Positions 16,188 through 24,183 of a DNA stretch of 64,000 nucleotides are shown here, in pieces (within the stretch, counting starts at the first letter, position 1; the number at the start of each line of letters is the position of its first letter). A model generated the notes under the pieces. That model did not search any database. It saw only the letters and a program-made list of their open reading frames with translations, and was not told the DNA's origin. Location: contig CAJYUW010000047.1 in the NCBI GenBank assembly GCA_913778205.1, positions 1 to 64,000 of the forward strand. Reading direction: 5' to 3'. The stretch is from an uncultured Curtobacterium sp. Its GTDB lineage: Bacteria; Actinomycetota; Actinomycetes; Actinomycetales; Microbacteriaceae. The translations under genes and the position numbers were made by a program.

Positions 16188-19100
16188 GCCGCCGCCCCGA
16201 TCGCCGCGAGGACCTGCCCCGGCGCCACCTGGTCGCCCGGCTTCACGTAGACCTCGAGCACGTGCCCGTCGGCCGGTGCGTGCACCATCGACTCCATCTT
16301 CATCGCCTCCACGGCCAGCAGCTTCTGACCCTCGTCCACCCGGTCGCCCGGCCGCACGTCCACCTGCCACACCGTCGAGGTGAACGGCGCGGTCACCGCG
16401 GTCGCGCCGGCCGGCAGCACCACCTCGTCCGGCAGCACCACGGCCGGTTCGTCCCGCACGTCGAACTCGCCCGAGGCGCGCCACCGCTCCTTCTCCTCGT
16501 CGAACGCCCGGGCCTGCTGCGCCCGGAAGTCGGCGATGGACGACGCGTTGGACGCCAGGAACCGGTTGTACGAGGCGATCGAGAACTCGCCGTCGACGGT
16601 CTCGAAGTGCCCGCGGCCGGCGTCCGTCTCGGCACGGAGCTCGAGCAGCTCCTCGGCGCCGACCGGGTACCACTCGATGCGGTCGAAGAACCGCAGCGCC
16701 CACGGGTCCTCCTGGAACAGGCCGCCGCGGCGGAACCGGTTCCAGATCTGCACGGTGCGGCCGACGAACTGGTACCCGCCCGGTCCCTCCATGCCGTAGA
16801 TGCAGAGGTACGCGCCGCCGATCCCGACCGAGTTCTCGGCGGTCCAGGTCCGGGCGGGGTTGTACTTCGTCGTGACGAGCCGGTGCCGCGGGTCGAGCGG
16901 CGTCGCGACCGGTGCGCCGAGGTACACGTCGCCGAGCCCGAGCACGAGGTAGCTCGCGTCGAACACCGTGCGGAACACGTCGTCCACGCTGTCCAGGCCG
17001 TTGATCCGCCGGATGAACTCGATGTTCCACGGCGTCCAAGGGGCGTCGTCCCGCACGCCCGCCATGTACCGCTCGATCGCCAGCCGCGTCGCCGGGTCGT
17101 CCCACGACAGCGGCAGCTTCACGGTCCGCGAGGGCACGACGAGCTGGTCGGTCGGCGGGATCTCGTCCTCGAGCTCGCGGAGGAGCCCGGCCATCGTGCT
17201 CGCCTTCAGCACGCTCGTGTCGGTGTGCACCTGCAGCGACCGGATGCCGGGCGTGACGTCGACGATCCCCGCCGGCGCCTCCTCCTGCAGCTTCGTCATG
17301 AGCGCGTGCACGCGCATACGCAGCGCGATGTCGAGCGTCATGTCGCCGTACTCGACGAGGACGTTGTCGTCGCCGTCGCGCCGGTAGGCGACGCTCGGCC
17401 GGGCGTCGGTCGCCTCCAGGCGGGCCAAGACGCCGTCGTCGCCGTCGCCTCCGGTGCGCGGCACCGACCGGGAGGCCCGGTGCGCGTCGAGCGGCGCGGC
17501 GTCGGCTTCGCGGACGGGGACGAAGCGCACGGTGTCACCGGGGCGGAGCTGCCCCAGCTTCCACAGGTCGCCGCTGGCGACCACGGCGGGGCAGACGAAC
17601 CCGCCGAGGGACGGCCCGTCCGGCCCGAGGATGATCGGGGTGTCCCCGGTGAAGTCGATCGCGCCGACGGCGTACGGGGTGTCGTGGATGTTCGACGGGT
17701 GCAGGCCGGCCTCGCCACCGTCGGTCCGTGCCCAGCCCGGTCGCGGGCCGATCAGCCGGACGCCGGTGCGGGCCGAGTTGTGGTGGACGACGTAGTCGGT
17801 GGCGTAGAACACGTCGAGGTCGTCGCGCGTGAAGAAGTCCGGGGCGCCGTGCGGCCCCTCGGTGACGGCGACCTCCCACGTGTCGGTCAGGGCCGTGCGG
17901 CGGTCGGCCGGGGTCGGGCCGCCCACGAGCCCGAGCCGGGTACCGGCGGGGAACGCCGGGTGCGGGGCGTCGGCGTCGGGGGAGCCGGGACGCAGCACGT
18001 CTCCGGCGAGGAGCGCCCGGCCCGCGTGGCCGCCGAACCCGCCGAGCGTGAACGTGGCGGTCGAGCCGAGGTACTGCGGCACGTCGAAGCCGCCGCGTAC
18101 CGCCAGGTACGCCCGGAGCCCCGGGCCCGCAGCGGTGCCGACGGCGAGGGTCTGCCCCGGGGCGACCTCGACGGGCTCCCACATCGGCACCGTCGCACCG
18201 TCGAGCGTCACCGGTACCTGGGCGCCCGTCACCGCGACGACGGCGCTCGCCGAGAACCTCAGGGTCGGCCCGGACGCCGTGACCTCGAGCGCGGGTGCGC
18301 CGTCCGGGTTGCCGACCGCGCGGTTCGCCTCGGCGAAGGAGGCGCCGTCGAAGGGGCCGCTCGGCGGGACGCCCACCTGCCAGTACCCGGTGCGGCCGGG
18401 GAGGTCCTGGATCATCGTCATGGTGCCGGGCACGACGACGTCGATGCGCGGGTCCGGGTCCTCGGTCTCGTCGAGCGTCGACGTCGAGTGCGTCGCGGTG
18501 CGCAGTTCGAGGTCGTCGGTGAGCGTGCGGAGCAGCCCGGCGTTCGTCACGATGCCGTCGATCCGGGTGTCGGCGAGGCCGTCGCGGAGCAGGTCGAGGG
18601 CGTCGTCGCGGGTCTCGCCCGTCGCGATGACCTTCGCGAGCATCGGGTCGTAGAAGGCGGACACCTCCGAGCCGGTCTCGACCCACCCGTCGACGCGGAG
18701 GCCGGCACGGTCCGGGAAGACGGCCTGCGTGACGAGACCGCTCGACGGCAGGGAGCCCTTCGCCGGGTCCTCGGCGTAGACGCGGGCCTCGACGGCGTGG
18801 CCGTCCGGGGTCCACTCGCGGGTGAACACGTCGTCGTCGATGCCGGCGGCGCCGTCGCGGGCCAGGCGCAACATGAGCTCGACCAGGTCGACGCCGAAGA
18901 CCTCCTCGGTGACCGGGTGCTCGACCTGCAGGCGCGTGTTCACCTCGAGGAACGAGGCCTCCTCGCGCACCGGGTCGTAGACGAACTCGACGGTGCCGGC
19001 GCTGCGGTACCCGACGCTCTCGGCGAGCCGACGGGCGGACGTGTGCAGTGCCTCCCGGACGGACCGGGGGAGTGCCGGGGCCGGCGCTTCCTCGATCACC

Positions 19101-19858
19101 TTCTGGTTGCGGCGCTGGAGCGAGCAGTCACGGTCGCCGATCACGGCGACGCGGCCCTCGCCGTCGCCGAAGAGCTGGACCTCGACGTGGCGGGCCGGTC
19201 GCACGAGGCGTTCGAGGAAGATCCCGGCCGAGCCGAAGGCGGCGGCCGCGGTGCGTTCGACGCTCGCGTAGGCCTCGCGGACCTCGTCGAGCGTCGCGCA
19301 CGCCTGCATGCCGATGCCCCCGCCGCCACCGGTGGCCTTGAGCATGACCGGCAGGCCGATGCGCTCGGCCTGCTCCACGGCGTCCTCGACGCTGGCGAGC
19401 AGCCCGGTGCCGGCGAGCATCGGGACGCCCGCGGCGGCGGCGAGCTCGCGCGCGGTGTGCTTGGCGCCGAACTGGACGATCTGGTCGGCGGTCGGCCCGA
19501 CGAAGCGGATGCCGGCGGCCTCGCACGCGGCGGCGAACTCGGTGTTCTCGGACAGGAAGCCGTAGCCCGGGTGGACGAGACCCGCTCCGGTGTCGATCGC
19601 GGCCTGCACGACGGCGTCGATCCGCAGGTAGGACTCGCGTGCCGGGGCCGGGCCGAGCCGGACGGCGGTGTCGGCCTCGCGGACGTGCGGGGCGGCGCGG
19701 TCGGCGTCCGAGTACACGGCGACGGTGCGCATGCCGAGCGCCTTCGCGGAGCGGATCACGCGGCGGGCGATCTCGCCGCGGTTGGCGACGAGGACGGTGT
19801 CGGTGGAGAGCGGAGGTGTCACGGTGTCGGTCCCGGTTGGGTCGGGCGCCGCGGTCAC
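16184..19858 (-). CDS. Biotin-dependent urea/guanidine carboxylase
   Basis: The 1224-residue single-chain enzyme has, in order: biotin carboxylase with ATP-grasp (residues about 15-460; LVANRGEIARRV, KATGGGGGIGM, FLEVNTRLQVEHPV), a KipA/AHS2 domain (about 490-780; GRTGYWQVGVPPSGPFDG), a KipI/AHS1 domain (about 820-1020), a linker, and a C-terminal biotinyl domain with VEAMKMES (biotinylated Lys1187). Annotated classically as urea carboxylase. In operons that also encode the two DUF1989 proteins, as here, family work has shown the enzyme often prefers guanidine, giving carboxyguanidine. The deciding substrate residue in the carboxyltransferase part I cannot place. GTG start overlaps the upstream stop (GTGA). 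Confidence 0.9.
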   Translation of the reverse strand: MTAAPDPTGTDTVTPPLSTDTVLVANRGEIARRVIRSAKALGMRTVAVYSDADRAAPHVREADTAVRLGPAPARESYLRIDAVVQAAIDTGAGLVHPGYGFLSENTEFAAACEAAGIRFVGPTADQIVQFGAKHTARELAAAAGVPMLAGTGLLASVEDAVEQAERIGLPVMLKATGGGGGIGMQACATLDEVREAYASVERTAAAAFGSAGIFLERLVRPARHVEVQLFGDGEGRVAVIGDRDCSLQRRNQKVIEEAPAPALPRSVREALHTSARRLAESVGYRSAGTVEFVYDPVREEASFLEVNTRLQVEHPVTEEVFGVDLVELMLRLARDGAAGIDDDVFTREWTPDGHAVEARVYAEDPAKGSLPSSGLVTQAVFPDRAGLRVDGWVETGSEVSAFYDPMLAKVIATGETRDDALDLLRDGLADTRIDGIVTNAGLLRTLTDDLELRTATHSTSTLDETEDPDPRIDVVVPGTMTMIQDLPGRTGYWQVGVPPSGPFDGASFAEANRAVGNPDGAPALEVTASGPTLRFSASAVVAVTGAQVPVTLDGATVPMWEPVEVAPGQTLAVGTAAGPGLRAYLAVRGGFDVPQYLGSTATFTLGGFGGHAGRALLAGDVLRPGSPDADAPHPAFPAGTRLGLVGGPTPADRRTALTDTWEVAVTEGPHGAPDFFTRDDLDVFYATDYVVHHNSARTGVRLIGPRPGWARTDGGEAGLHPSNIHDTPYAVGAIDFTGDTPIILGPDGPSLGGFVCPAVVASGDLWKLGQLRPGDTVRFVPVREADAAPLDAHRASRSVPRTGGDGDDGVLARLEATDARPSVAYRRDGDDNVLVEYGDMTLDIALRMRVHALMTKLQEEAPAGIVDVTPGIRSLQVHTDTSVLKASTMAGLLRELEDEIPPTDQLVVPSRTVKLPLSWDDPATRLAIERYMAGVRDDAPWTPWNIEFIRRINGLDSVDDVFRTVFDASYLVLGLGDVYLGAPVATPLDPRHRLVTTKYNPARTWTAENSVGIGGAYLCIYGMEGPGGYQFVGRTVQIWNRFRRGGLFQEDPWALRFFDRIEWYPVGAEELLELRAETDAGRGHFETVDGEFSIASYNRFLASNASSIADFRAQQARAFDEEKERWRASGEFDVRDEPAVVLPDEVVLPAGATAVTAPFTSTVWQVDVRPGDRVDEGQKLLAVEAMKMESMVHAPADGHVLEVYVKPGDQVAPGQVLAAIGAAA

Positions 19859-20550
19859 GGCTGGACCACGATCATGCGCAGGGGCGTGCAGGAGAAGTCG
19901 TTGCAGGGGTTGTTCATCTGCGGGCAGTTCGACACGATCACGAGGACGTCCCGCTCGGCCCGGACAGCGACGCGCTTGCCGGGTGCGCTCATGCCGTCGA
20001 CGATGCCGAGCGCGCCGTCCTCCTCGACGGGGACGTTCATGAACCAGTTGAGGTTCGACACGAGGTCGCGCGCGCCGAGCCCGTGGCGGGCGGCCTCGGC
20101 GAGGAAGTTCTCGCGGCAGCCGTGCTGGTACTGCGTGTGGTGGCCGTACCGGAGCGTGTTCGACTCCTTCGAGCACGCGCCGCCGATGGTGTCCTGCCGG
20201 TCGATCTCGTTCGCGACGACGGTCATCAGCGGACGGCCCTCGTTCGACATGAGGACCGTGCCGGTGCGGACGTACGCGTTGCCCTGGGCCGCGAGCGTGT
20301 CCGGCACGCTGTAGCGCTCGTCAGGGTCGTGCGCGTCGTAGATCAGGCAGTCGGCGCTCTGGTTGCCGCCGACGTCGACGATCGTGAGGACCTCGCCGGC
20401 GCGGACCACGGCCGACCACGGGGCGAGCGGTGCGACGTCGTCGTCCCGGACGACGGTGCCGGGCACGAGGGACTCGCTCCGGTCGAGCGCGACGTCGGGT
20501 GCGTGCACAGCGCCGACCGGGACGGAGGTGGTGGTCGTCATCGTGGTCAT
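19855..20550 (-). CDS. DUF1989 urea-carboxylase-associated protein, putative carboxyguanidine deiminase subunit (Cys-rich)
   Basis: The 231-residue protein belongs to the DUF1989 family long labelled urea carboxylase-associated protein. It contains VDVGGNQSADCLIYDA, GACSKESNTLRYG, GHHTQYQHGCRENF and near the C-terminus SNCPQMNNPCNDFSCTP; these Cys and His are the likely zinc ligands. Such paired proteins (CgdAB) have been shown to deiminate carboxyguanidine to allophanate, which fits the downstream carboxylase and allophanate hydrolase. The start ATG at 20550 overlaps the stop of the partner gene (ATGA). Which subunit corresponds to CgdA or CgdB I leave open. Confidence 0.88.
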   Translation of the reverse strand: MTTMTTTTSVPVGAVHAPDVALDRSESLVPGTVVRDDDVAPLAPWSAVVRAGEVLTIVDVGGNQSADCLIYDAHDPDERYSVPDTLAAQGNAYVRTGTVLMSNEGRPLMTVVANEIDRQDTIGGACSKESNTLRYGHHTQYQHGCRENFLAEAARHGLGARDLVSNLNWFMNVPVEEDGALGIVDGMSAPGKRVAVRAERDVLVIVSNCPQMNNPCNDFSCTPLRMIVVQP

Positions 20551-21389
20551 CAGCAGCCTCGTGCTTCCGCGTAGTCGATCGAGTTGAGGTGGGCGCGGTG
20601 CAGTTCCGGTGTCGCGGTCGCGCGCTCGTCGTCCGCCGCCGTGGGAGCGCCGCGCCAGGCGTGCACGCGGAGCGGGCCGACCGTGTACGCGGGGCGCGCA
20701 TCGAGCGGGTGCGGCACGTTCGCGACGAGGACGAGCAGCGGGAGCTCCGCCACCAACGTCACGTGGTGGCCCGGCCCGGCGCTCCCCGTCGGCGTGAGCG
20801 TGCCGTCCGGCTCGACGTGCACGCCCTGGAAGAACGAGACACTCGGTGGCAGGTCCCGCTTCGTCAGACCGTGCTTGGCCGCGGCCTTCGCGAGCAGGGA
20901 CCGCCCGCTCGGCGACGGCCCCTCGGGGGCGGCGTCGCCGTACTTGCCGTCGTTCCACGCGTCCGTCGAGGTGCCGCAGAACGCGTCGTGGTGGCCGGAG
21001 GTGTCCTCGACGATGCTCCCCAGGACCCGCCCGTCACCGCTGAGGAGCGGCGAGCCCTGCCCGAGGTACGCCTGCCACGGGATCTTCTGCGTGTCCGCGA
21101 CGTTCAACCGCTCCCACGGCTCGAGCGCGTTGTACACGAGGACGTTCGCACAGGCGTCGCCGGTCGGGTCGTCGAACCGGACCCGGGTCCCGCGGGCGAG
21201 CACCCTGTGGGTGTAGCCGCCCGGGGCGACGGTCTCGGCCCACACCAGCTCGGCCGGGTCGACGCCGTCCGGGGTGAACGGCGAGGTCGAGGCGGGCAGG
21301 TACGGCATCCAGTCGGACGTCGCACCGGCCTGCGCGCGGGCGTCGGACCGTGAGGCGGTCACGGTGTCGGTCTGGTGGAGGTCACGCAC
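20550..21389 (-). CDS. DUF1989 urea-carboxylase-associated protein, putative carboxyguanidine deiminase partner subunit
   Basis: The 279-residue protein is the longer DUF1989 partner. It shares the framework (VLARGTRVRFDD, GDACANVLVYNALEPWERLN, SGHHDAFCGTSTD) but lacks the C-terminal Cys pair of its neighbour, where it reads ANVPHPLDARPAY instead. This suggests a split between a catalytic and a structural subunit, an inference from the missing ligands. The GTG start at 21389 has AAAGG upstream. It follows the permease gene by 63 bp and overlaps the next gene by ATGA, indicating 1:1 coupling expected for a heteromer. Confidence 0.88.
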   Translation of the reverse strand: MRDLHQTDTVTASRSDARAQAGATSDWMPYLPASTSPFTPDGVDPAELVWAETVAPGGYTHRVLARGTRVRFDDPTGDACANVLVYNALEPWERLNVADTQKIPWQAYLGQGSPLLSGDGRVLGSIVEDTSGHHDAFCGTSTDAWNDGKYGDAAPEGPSPSGRSLLAKAAAKHGLTKRDLPPSVSFFQGVHVEPDGTLTPTGSAGPGHHVTLVAELPLLVLVANVPHPLDARPAYTVGPLRVHAWRGAPTAADDERATATPELHRAHLNSIDYAEARGC

Positions 21390-21452
21390 GGTGGAGCCTT
21401 TCGGTGGTGCGGGCAGTGCGGGCGTTGCGGGCGGGGGTGGTGCCGGGTGCCG

Positions 21453-23051
21453 TCAGGCGTCCACCGGGGTGGGGGCGGTGTGCGGCACCTCGGCGAGGGT
21501 GAGCGGACCGTGTGCCCGGTGCCGCCACGAGGACCACGCCCATCCGATGAGCAGCACGGCGCCGATGAACAGGAGCGCGCTGTACTGCAGCCACCACGAG
21601 TCGCCGGTGAGGTCGTAGATCTCCGGCCGCGGCCAGATCAGGTTGACCGCCATGCCGACCTGGAACGCGACGGCGAGGGCGTTCAGCGGGATGCCCCACC
21701 GGCCGAGGCTGAACAGCGGCTTCCCGTCCTCGTCCACGCCGGTCGGCAGCCCGGTCCGCCGCGTCCGGATGCGCTCGACGAGCAGCGGTCCGGTCACGCC
21801 GAGGTAGGCGAGGTAGAGCATCGCGATGCAGAGGCTCGACAGCGCCGTGAAGATGGCGGACTGGCCGATGTTCACCGCGAGGGCGAGTCCGGCACCGACG
21901 CCCACCACGATCGACGCGGCGATGGGCGTGCCGGTCCGCGGCGAGACGCGGGACAGGACCCGGTGGAACGGCAGTGCCCGCTCCCGTGCCATCGAGTAGA
22001 CCATCCGCGCGCCGGCGGTCTGGACGGCGAGCGTGCAGGCGAAGACCGCGACGGCGACGCAGCAGAGCAGGAGCCGCCCGAAGACGTCGCCGAGGGTCGA
22101 GGTGATCACCCACGCGAGCCCCTGCGTGGCGAGCTTGCCGTCGGTGAGGCTCGGGGCGGCGACGAGTGCGCCGACGATGAGCAGCCCGCCGCCGAGGCCC
22201 GAGACGGTCAGGGCGCGGACGATCGTCTTCGGGGTGGTGCGGCGCGGGTTGTGGGTCTCCTCGGCGAGTTCGCCGGCGGAGTCGAACCCGACCATGACGT
22301 ACGCCGCCATCAGGGACGATGCGAGGAACGCCCACACGTACGGCTCGGTGCTCGTCGAGCCGGCGGTCGAGAACACCACCGTGGCCGACCGGTGCGGGAG
22401 CACGAACAGTGCGGCGATGAGGACGACCACCCCGACGATCTCCACCAGCACACCGAAGCTCGTCACGCGGGCCATGAACCGGACGCTCACGATGTTGACG
22501 ACCGTCGTCAGCACGAGCATCACGAGGCCGAGCACCACCGCGTTCGCGGCGCCGGTCCGGGAGACGACCGACGGGTCCGCCGTCGGCCCTCCCACGATCT
22601 GGAACCCCGTCCAGATCGACGGCAGCACGGCCTGCACGGCGATCGCCGCGACGGCCACGGTCAGGATCTGCCCGATGATCATCGTCCAGCCGGTGAACCA
22701 GCCGAACCGGGCCCCGGCGAGCCGACTCGACCACTGGAAGATCGCGCCGGAGATCGGCCAGCGGGCCGCGAGCTGCGCGAAGTTCAGCGCGACGAGGAGC
22801 TGACCGCCGAAGACGAGCGGCCAGGCCCAGAAGAAGGCGGCGCCACCGAGGCCGAAGCCGAGCCCGAACAGCTGGAACACCGTGGTGAGGATCGACACGA
22901 AGGAGAACCCGGCGGCGAAGGACGAGAACGACCCGACGCCTCGGTGGAGCTCCTGCTCGTAGCCGAGCGCGGCGAGGTCGGAGGCGGCGGTCGACGGGCT
23001 GACGGACGTGGTGGCGCGTGGTGCGTGGAGCGGAGCTTCAGGAGAGCGCAT
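21453..23051 (-). CDS. APC-family permease, likely guanidine/amine or amino-acid uptake
   Basis: The 532-residue membrane protein has about 12 hydrophobic segments and the amino acid-polyamine-organocation motifs, e.g. SGAIFQWSSRLAG in the second helix region and GFDSAGELAEETHNPRRTTP in the loop between helices 6 and 7. It belongs to the amino-acid/GABA-permease branch. Being first in the operon with carboxylase, DUF1989 pair and allophanate hydrolase, it probably imports the nitrogen compound degraded here; guanidine is my preferred guess. The start ATG at 23051 has AAAGG upstream, and the AmtR-type box lies 22 bases before it. Confidence 0.88.
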   Translation of the reverse strand: MRSPEAPLHAPRATTSVSPSTAASDLAALGYEQELHRGVGSFSSFAAGFSFVSILTTVFQLFGLGFGLGGAAFFWAWPLVFGGQLLVALNFAQLAARWPISGAIFQWSSRLAGARFGWFTGWTMIIGQILTVAVAAIAVQAVLPSIWTGFQIVGGPTADPSVVSRTGAANAVVLGLVMLVLTTVVNIVSVRFMARVTSFGVLVEIVGVVVLIAALFVLPHRSATVVFSTAGSTSTEPYVWAFLASSLMAAYVMVGFDSAGELAEETHNPRRTTPKTIVRALTVSGLGGGLLIVGALVAAPSLTDGKLATQGLAWVITSTLGDVFGRLLLCCVAVAVFACTLAVQTAGARMVYSMARERALPFHRVLSRVSPRTGTPIAASIVVGVGAGLALAVNIGQSAIFTALSSLCIAMLYLAYLGVTGPLLVERIRTRRTGLPTGVDEDGKPLFSLGRWGIPLNALAVAFQVGMAVNLIWPRPEIYDLTGDSWWLQYSALLFIGAVLLIGWAWSSWRHRAHGPLTLAEVPHTAPTPVDA

Positions 23052-23073
23052 GGCTGCAGGACCTTTCGCGGCG

Positions 23074-23095
23074 GTACCTGTCGGGCGACAGGTAC
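23074..23095 (-). promoter_or_regulatory. AmtR-type operator CTGTC-N4-GACAG before the guanidine/urea operon
   Basis: A perfect 10-bp inverted repeat with a 2-base centre contains CTGTC (23078-23082), GGGC and GACAG (23087-23091). This equals the consensus reported for AmtR of M. smegmatis at its urea operon. It sits 22-44 bases upstream of the permease start, suited to block transcription initiation. The cognate regulator is very likely the TetR protein encoded at the operon end. No clear -35/-10 pair was identified next to it. Confidence 0.8.
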
Positions 23096-23184
23096 TACGA
23101 GTGTCGTGCTGCGCTGTGTCGTGGCCGTTGCCCGTCTGTTTCGTCCTCGTGTCGGCGCCCGTCGGCATGTAAACAGTGCGCGAC

Positions 23185-23232
23185 GACGGACGGGAGGCCC
23201 GTGGCGATCCCGCCACGGGCCTCCCGTCCATC
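23185..23232. repeat. Intergenic palindrome family, copy 2
   Basis: Arms 23185-23206 and 23211-23232 pair with one mismatch around a 4-base loop, sharing the core GACGGACGGGAGGCCCGTGG with copy 1. It lies 26 bases after the stop of the aldo/keto reductase gene, where it could terminate transcription before the guanidine operon promoter. Confidence 0.85.
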
Positions 23233-23257
23233 CTGTGGCCGCGTCAGCGACCGCGGC

Positions 23258-24079
23258 TCACGCCGTCGTGTCCTCCAGCGCGTCGAGCGCCGCCACGTCC
23301 TCCGCCGACAGCACGAAGTCCACGGCGGCGTTCTCCGTGATGCGCGACGGCGTCGTCGACTTCGGCAGCGGCAGCACGTCCTTCTCGAGGAGGTAGCGGA
23401 TCGCGACCTGCGCGACGGACTTGTCGTACTTCCCCGCGATCTCCGCGATGGTCCCGTTCTCGAGCAGCCCGCCGGTCGCGAGCGGCGAGTACCCCTCGGT
23501 GAGGATGTCGTGCTCCCGGTCGAACGCGGTCGTCTCGTCCTGCGTGTTCCCGACGAACCAGCGGATCTGGTTCGCGTGCGGGACGACGTCGGTCCGGCCG
23601 AGCAGGTCCTCGAGGTCGGCGACCGTGAAGTTCGAGACACCGATGCTCTTCGTGCGGCCGGCGGCGTACAGCTCCTCGAACACCTTCCACACCTCGACGT
23701 TGCCGTCACGGTGGTCGGATCCCATGTCGCTCCACGGCCACGGCGCGTGGATCAGGTACAGGTCGACGTGGCCGAGGTCGAGGTTGCGGGACGACTCCTC
23801 GAAGGCGTCCCGTGCGCCGGACGCGGCCTTCACCTCGGCGGGCAGCTTCGTCGTGATGAAGAGCTCGTCGCGCGGGACGCCGCTGTCGCGGACGGCCTCG
23901 CCGACGCTGGCCTCGTTGCCGTAGGCGAGCGCGGTGTCGATGTGGCGGTAACCGGCCTCGATGGCGGTCTTCGTGGCGTCGTAGGCATCGTTGCCGGACG
24001 GGATCTGCCACGTCCCGAAGCCGATCTTCGGGATGTGCAGACCGTTGGACAGGGTGAACGTGTCGGTCAGTGCGGGCAT
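23258..24079 (-). CDS. Aldo/keto reductase (AKR5-like, 2,5-diketo-gluconate reductase type)
   Basis: The 273-residue NADPH-dependent oxidoreductase has a complete AKR tetrad: Asp48 and Tyr53 (HIDTALAYGNE), Lys78 (FITTKLP) and His111 (LYLIHAPWPW). The cofactor-binding segment LPLPKSTTPSRI near the C-terminus is also present. It most resembles the AKR5 group that reduces carbonyl sugars and methylglyoxal; the natural substrate is unknown. The ATG at 24079 follows TAGTGT by 7 bases, a leaderless signature; a longer frame upstream is ignored. Confidence 0.92.
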   Translation of the reverse strand: MPALTDTFTLSNGLHIPKIGFGTWQIPSGNDAYDATKTAIEAGYRHIDTALAYGNEASVGEAVRDSGVPRDELFITTKLPAEVKAASGARDAFEESSRNLDLGHVDLYLIHAPWPWSDMGSDHRDGNVEVWKVFEELYAAGRTKSIGVSNFTVADLEDLLGRTDVVPHANQIRWFVGNTQDETTAFDREHDILTEGYSPLATGGLLENGTIAEIAGKYDKSVAQVAIRYLLEKDVLPLPKSTTPSRITENAAVDFVLSAEDVAALDALEDTTA

Positions 24080-24117
24080 GCGGCGCACACTACGCCGCGC
24101 GTCGCCCACGGCTCCCG

Positions 24118-24165
24118 GACGGACTGGAGGCACGGTGCGGGCCCGCACCGCGCCTCCAGTCCGTC
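24118..24165. repeat. Intergenic palindrome family, variant copy 3
   Basis: Two 24-base arms (24118-24141, 24142-24165) pair with one mismatch. The core GACGGACTGGAGGC is a one-base variant of the family consensus, and the compensating base in the other arm keeps the stem paired. It follows the last gene of the azt operon by 18 bases and lies upstream of the aldo/keto reductase promoter, so it can serve as terminator. Confidence 0.8.
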
Positions 24166-24183
24166 ACCTGGTCCGTCCCGGCG

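Noticed and set aside
16262..20314. A 1350-codon open frame on the plus strand opposite the carboxylase gene
   Set aside because: It mirrors the true gene codon for codon, as expected in very GC-rich DNA where stops are rare; its product is Arg/Gly/Val-rich with no domain, and the minus-strand frame encodes a complete multi-domain enzyme.
23051..23185. Guanidine-I (ykkC) riboswitch before the guanidine/urea operon
   Set aside because: I looked for the conserved ykkC segments on the minus strand and found none; the only structured element is the AmtR-type inverted repeat.
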